From: Mariprofundus sp.
Lineage (GTDB): Bacteria; Pseudomonadota; Zetaproteobacteria; Mariprofundales; Mariprofundaceae
DNA length: 7,032 bases
Assembly: GCA_015485035.1 (NCBI GenBank)
Contig: WFUI01000279.1
Span: 1-7,032, forward strand
Reading direction: 5' to 3'
The notes beneath the pieces were generated by a model. It ran no database searches. It was not told the DNA's origin and was given only the letters and a program-made list of their open reading frames with translations. The position numbers and the translations under genes are program-made. Of this stretch, positions 5,756-7,032 are shown in pieces (positions within the stretch are counted from its first letter, which is position 1; each line of letters opens with the position of its first letter).

Positions 5756-6256
5756 TTATCTGATTTCGGTGCCCTTTGCATCAGCACGATAATATTCTCC
5801 GGATTTTCCACCTTTTTTCTCATCCAGACAAATATGAGTAATCGTCATACCTTTATCGACAGCTTTGCACATGTCGTAAATGGTCAGCAATGCCGTGCTG
5901 ACAGCCGTCAGTGCTTCCATCTCCACGCCGGTCTTGCCATTGCATTTGACCGACACCTCGATCTTCAAACCACATGTTTCGGTTAATTCGGCAAACGACA
6001 CATCAATGCCGGACAACATCAATGGATGGCACATCGGAATCAGATCCGGCGTTTTCTTGGCCCCCATCACTGCAGCCACATCGGCGACAGCCAGCACATC
6101 ACCCTTCTTGAGTTTACCCTGTTGAATATGCGCAAGCGTTTCCGGCTGCATATGAATTTCACCACTGGCAATGGCAATACGCGTGGTCACATCCTTGCCG
6201 GATACATCCACCATACGGGCACGACCGGCCTCATCAAAATGCGTTAAATCTGTCAT
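5756..6256 (-). CDS. moaC: Cyclic pyranopterin monophosphate synthase MoaC
   Basis: MoaC converts the MoaA product 3',8-cyclo-7,8-dihydro-GTP into cPMP, the first stable Moco intermediate; it is a cytoplasmic hexamer. The 166 residues match the family length. Catalytic positions fall at the same numbers as in E. coli: Lys51 (LKKGD), His77 (MCHPL), Asp128 and Lys131 ([11 protein letters not shown]). [14 protein letters not shown] (107-120) and KKGGKSG (147-153) are also typical. The ATG overlaps the stop of the upstream ATPase gene in an ATGA (6253-6256), and GGGAG about 8 nt upstream gives a good ribosome site. The gene that supplies its substrate, moaA, is not in the window. Next comes a 111-bp gap and the MCE cassette. 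Confidence 0.97.
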   Translation of the reverse strand: MTDLTHFDEAGRARMVDVSGKDVTTRIAIASGEIHMQPETLAHIQQGKLKKGDVLAVADVAAVMGAKKTPDLIPMCHPLMLSGIDVSFAELTETCGLKIEVSVKCNGKTGVEMEALTAVSTALLTIYDMCKAVDKGMTITHICLDEKKGGKSGEYYRADAKGTEIR

Positions 6257-6927
6257 GCCTGCATCTCCCGATTTGCTTCCGAACGGGAAACCTCCAGCAA
6301 CAGCTTCCCTTCACGCATATGCCAGTGTTGATGCGCCAGAACCCGGGCATCTTCGATATCATGGCTGACCATAAGCACAGGTATTTTCAGCGCTGCCTGT
6401 ATTGATTTCAAATGCATCCGCAAACGCTGGCGAATAGCAGGCGCCTGAGCTGAAAACGGTTCATCCAGCAACAGGACAGATGGCCGTCTATAAATGGCTC
6501 TGGCCAGTGCCACCCGCTGCGCTTCTCCGGTAGAAAGCATACGCGGTTTGCGTTGCATGAAAGACGATATTTCAAACCTGTCAGCCAGCTCTGCCAGCCA
6601 CGCGGAATCCACTGACTCCGTCCCCAGCAGAATATTCTTTTCTACGCTCAACCACGGTAACAAAGCCGCATCGGTCCACACACAACCCAGTTGGCGGTGC
6701 TCGGATGACAACTCAAATCCGGCACTGCTATCCATGTATATTTTATCACCGAACTGCAACTGCCCGCCAACCTGTTCGAGCCCGGCCAGACAGCGCAACA
6801 GGGTTGTTTTACCCGCCCCGTTCTCACCGGAAATGATGATGAACGCATTGGCAAACCTGGTCTCCACCTGCAAATCCAGTGAACCAACACGCGTCGTGAT
6901 TTTAATGCTGTTCTGAATTCGATTCAC
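6253..6927 (-). CDS. Molybdate/tungstate ABC transporter ATP-binding protein (ModC/TupC-like)
   Basis: ATPase subunit that drives import of molybdate or tungstate through the membrane permease encoded just upstream. Walker A is GENGAGKTT (34-42); the signature is [15 protein letters not shown] (131-145); Walker B is VLLLDEP (151-157); the switch is SHD (188-190). Two positions are unusual: the Q-loop reads [14 protein letters not shown] with Thr85 where Gln is normal, and the D-loop reads SAQAP where SALDP is usual. At 224 aa it lacks the C-terminal molybdate-binding TOBE domain of E. coli ModC (352 aa), so a TupC-type tungstate transporter is an equal alternative. The start is GTG at 6927, overlapping the permease stop in a GTGA (6924-6927), with TGAGG (6935-6939) 7 nt upstream. 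The link to molybdate comes chiefly from adjacency to moaC. Confidence 0.85.
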   Translation of the reverse strand: MNRIQNSIKITTRVGSLDLQVETRFANAFIIISGENGAGKTTLLRCLAGLEQVGGQLQFGDKIYMDSSAGFELSSEHRQLGCVWTDAALLPWLSVEKNILLGTESVDSAWLAELADRFEISSFMQRKPRMLSTGEAQRVALARAIYRRPSVLLLDEPFSAQAPAIRQRLRMHLKSIQAALKIPVLMVSHDIEDARVLAHQHWHMREGKLLLEVSRSEANREMQA

Positions 6928-7032
6928 TTGCCAACCTCAATATTCAGCCCCTTCCGGTTCATCGCATATACCACGGATAACATCACAAACGATACAGCCA
7001 GCAGAATCAGCGCCAGCATCCATGCCTCGGGC
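6924..7032 (-). CDS. ABC transporter permease, ModB/TupB-like (C-terminal end only)
   Basis: Only the last 35 residues are in the window; the 5' part is beyond the edge. They read PEAWMLALILLAVSF through [12 protein letters not shown] and then TGA, that is one transmembrane helix followed by a short polar tail. This is how ModB/TupB-type oxyanion permeases end. The stop overlaps the GTG of the ATPase gene, the usual permease-ATPase order in such operons. Identity rests mainly on that pairing and on neighbouring moaC. Confidence 0.65.
   Translation of the reverse strand, partial: PEAWMLALILLAVSFVMLSVVYAMNRKGLNIEVGK

Overview
The window is a compact, almost fully coding stretch from a Gram-negative bacterium, most likely a proteobacterium. 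The reasons are an MCE/Mla-type envelope lipid-transport module, a lipobox lipoprotein, and a dRS3-like repeat of a kind common in proteobacteria. I cannot assign a class. Every gene I can support lies on the minus strand, so transcription runs from high to low coordinates. Most junctions are overlaps (ATGA, GTGA, TGATG) or gaps of a few bases, which implies translational coupling.

Region A (7032-5756): the 3' end of a molybdate/tungstate ABC permease, a short ModC/TupC-like ATPase and moaC. This couples oxyanion uptake to the cyclic pyranopterin monophosphate (cPMP) step of molybdenum cofactor (Moco) synthesis.

Region B (5755-5645) is the only intergenic gap of note (111 bp). It holds a plausible sigma70-type promoter placed so that the mRNA for the next gene would start at or very near its ATG.

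Region C (5644-2261) is a four-gene Mla/MCE-type cassette: an MlaE-like permease, an MlaF-like protein, an MlaD-like MCE protein and a TPR lipoprotein. The MlaF-like protein keeps the outline of an ABC ATPase but has lost Walker A, the Q-loop Gln, the signature motif, the Walker B Asp and the switch His. It looks like a pseudo-ATPase kept in an intact operon.

Region D (2215-1) returns to Moco synthesis: moaD and moaE (molybdopterin synthase), mobB, a PNPOx-like flavoprotein gene and mobA (cut by the window edge). The mobA reading frame begins through a perfect 13-bp palindromic repeat of dRS3 type, which adds about ten residues to its N-terminus.

Overall this is a molybdate uptake and Moco operon split by a lipid-transport cassette whose ATPase subunit appears catalytically dead. 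No RNA genes, CRISPR arrays, insertion sequences or convincing terminators were seen.
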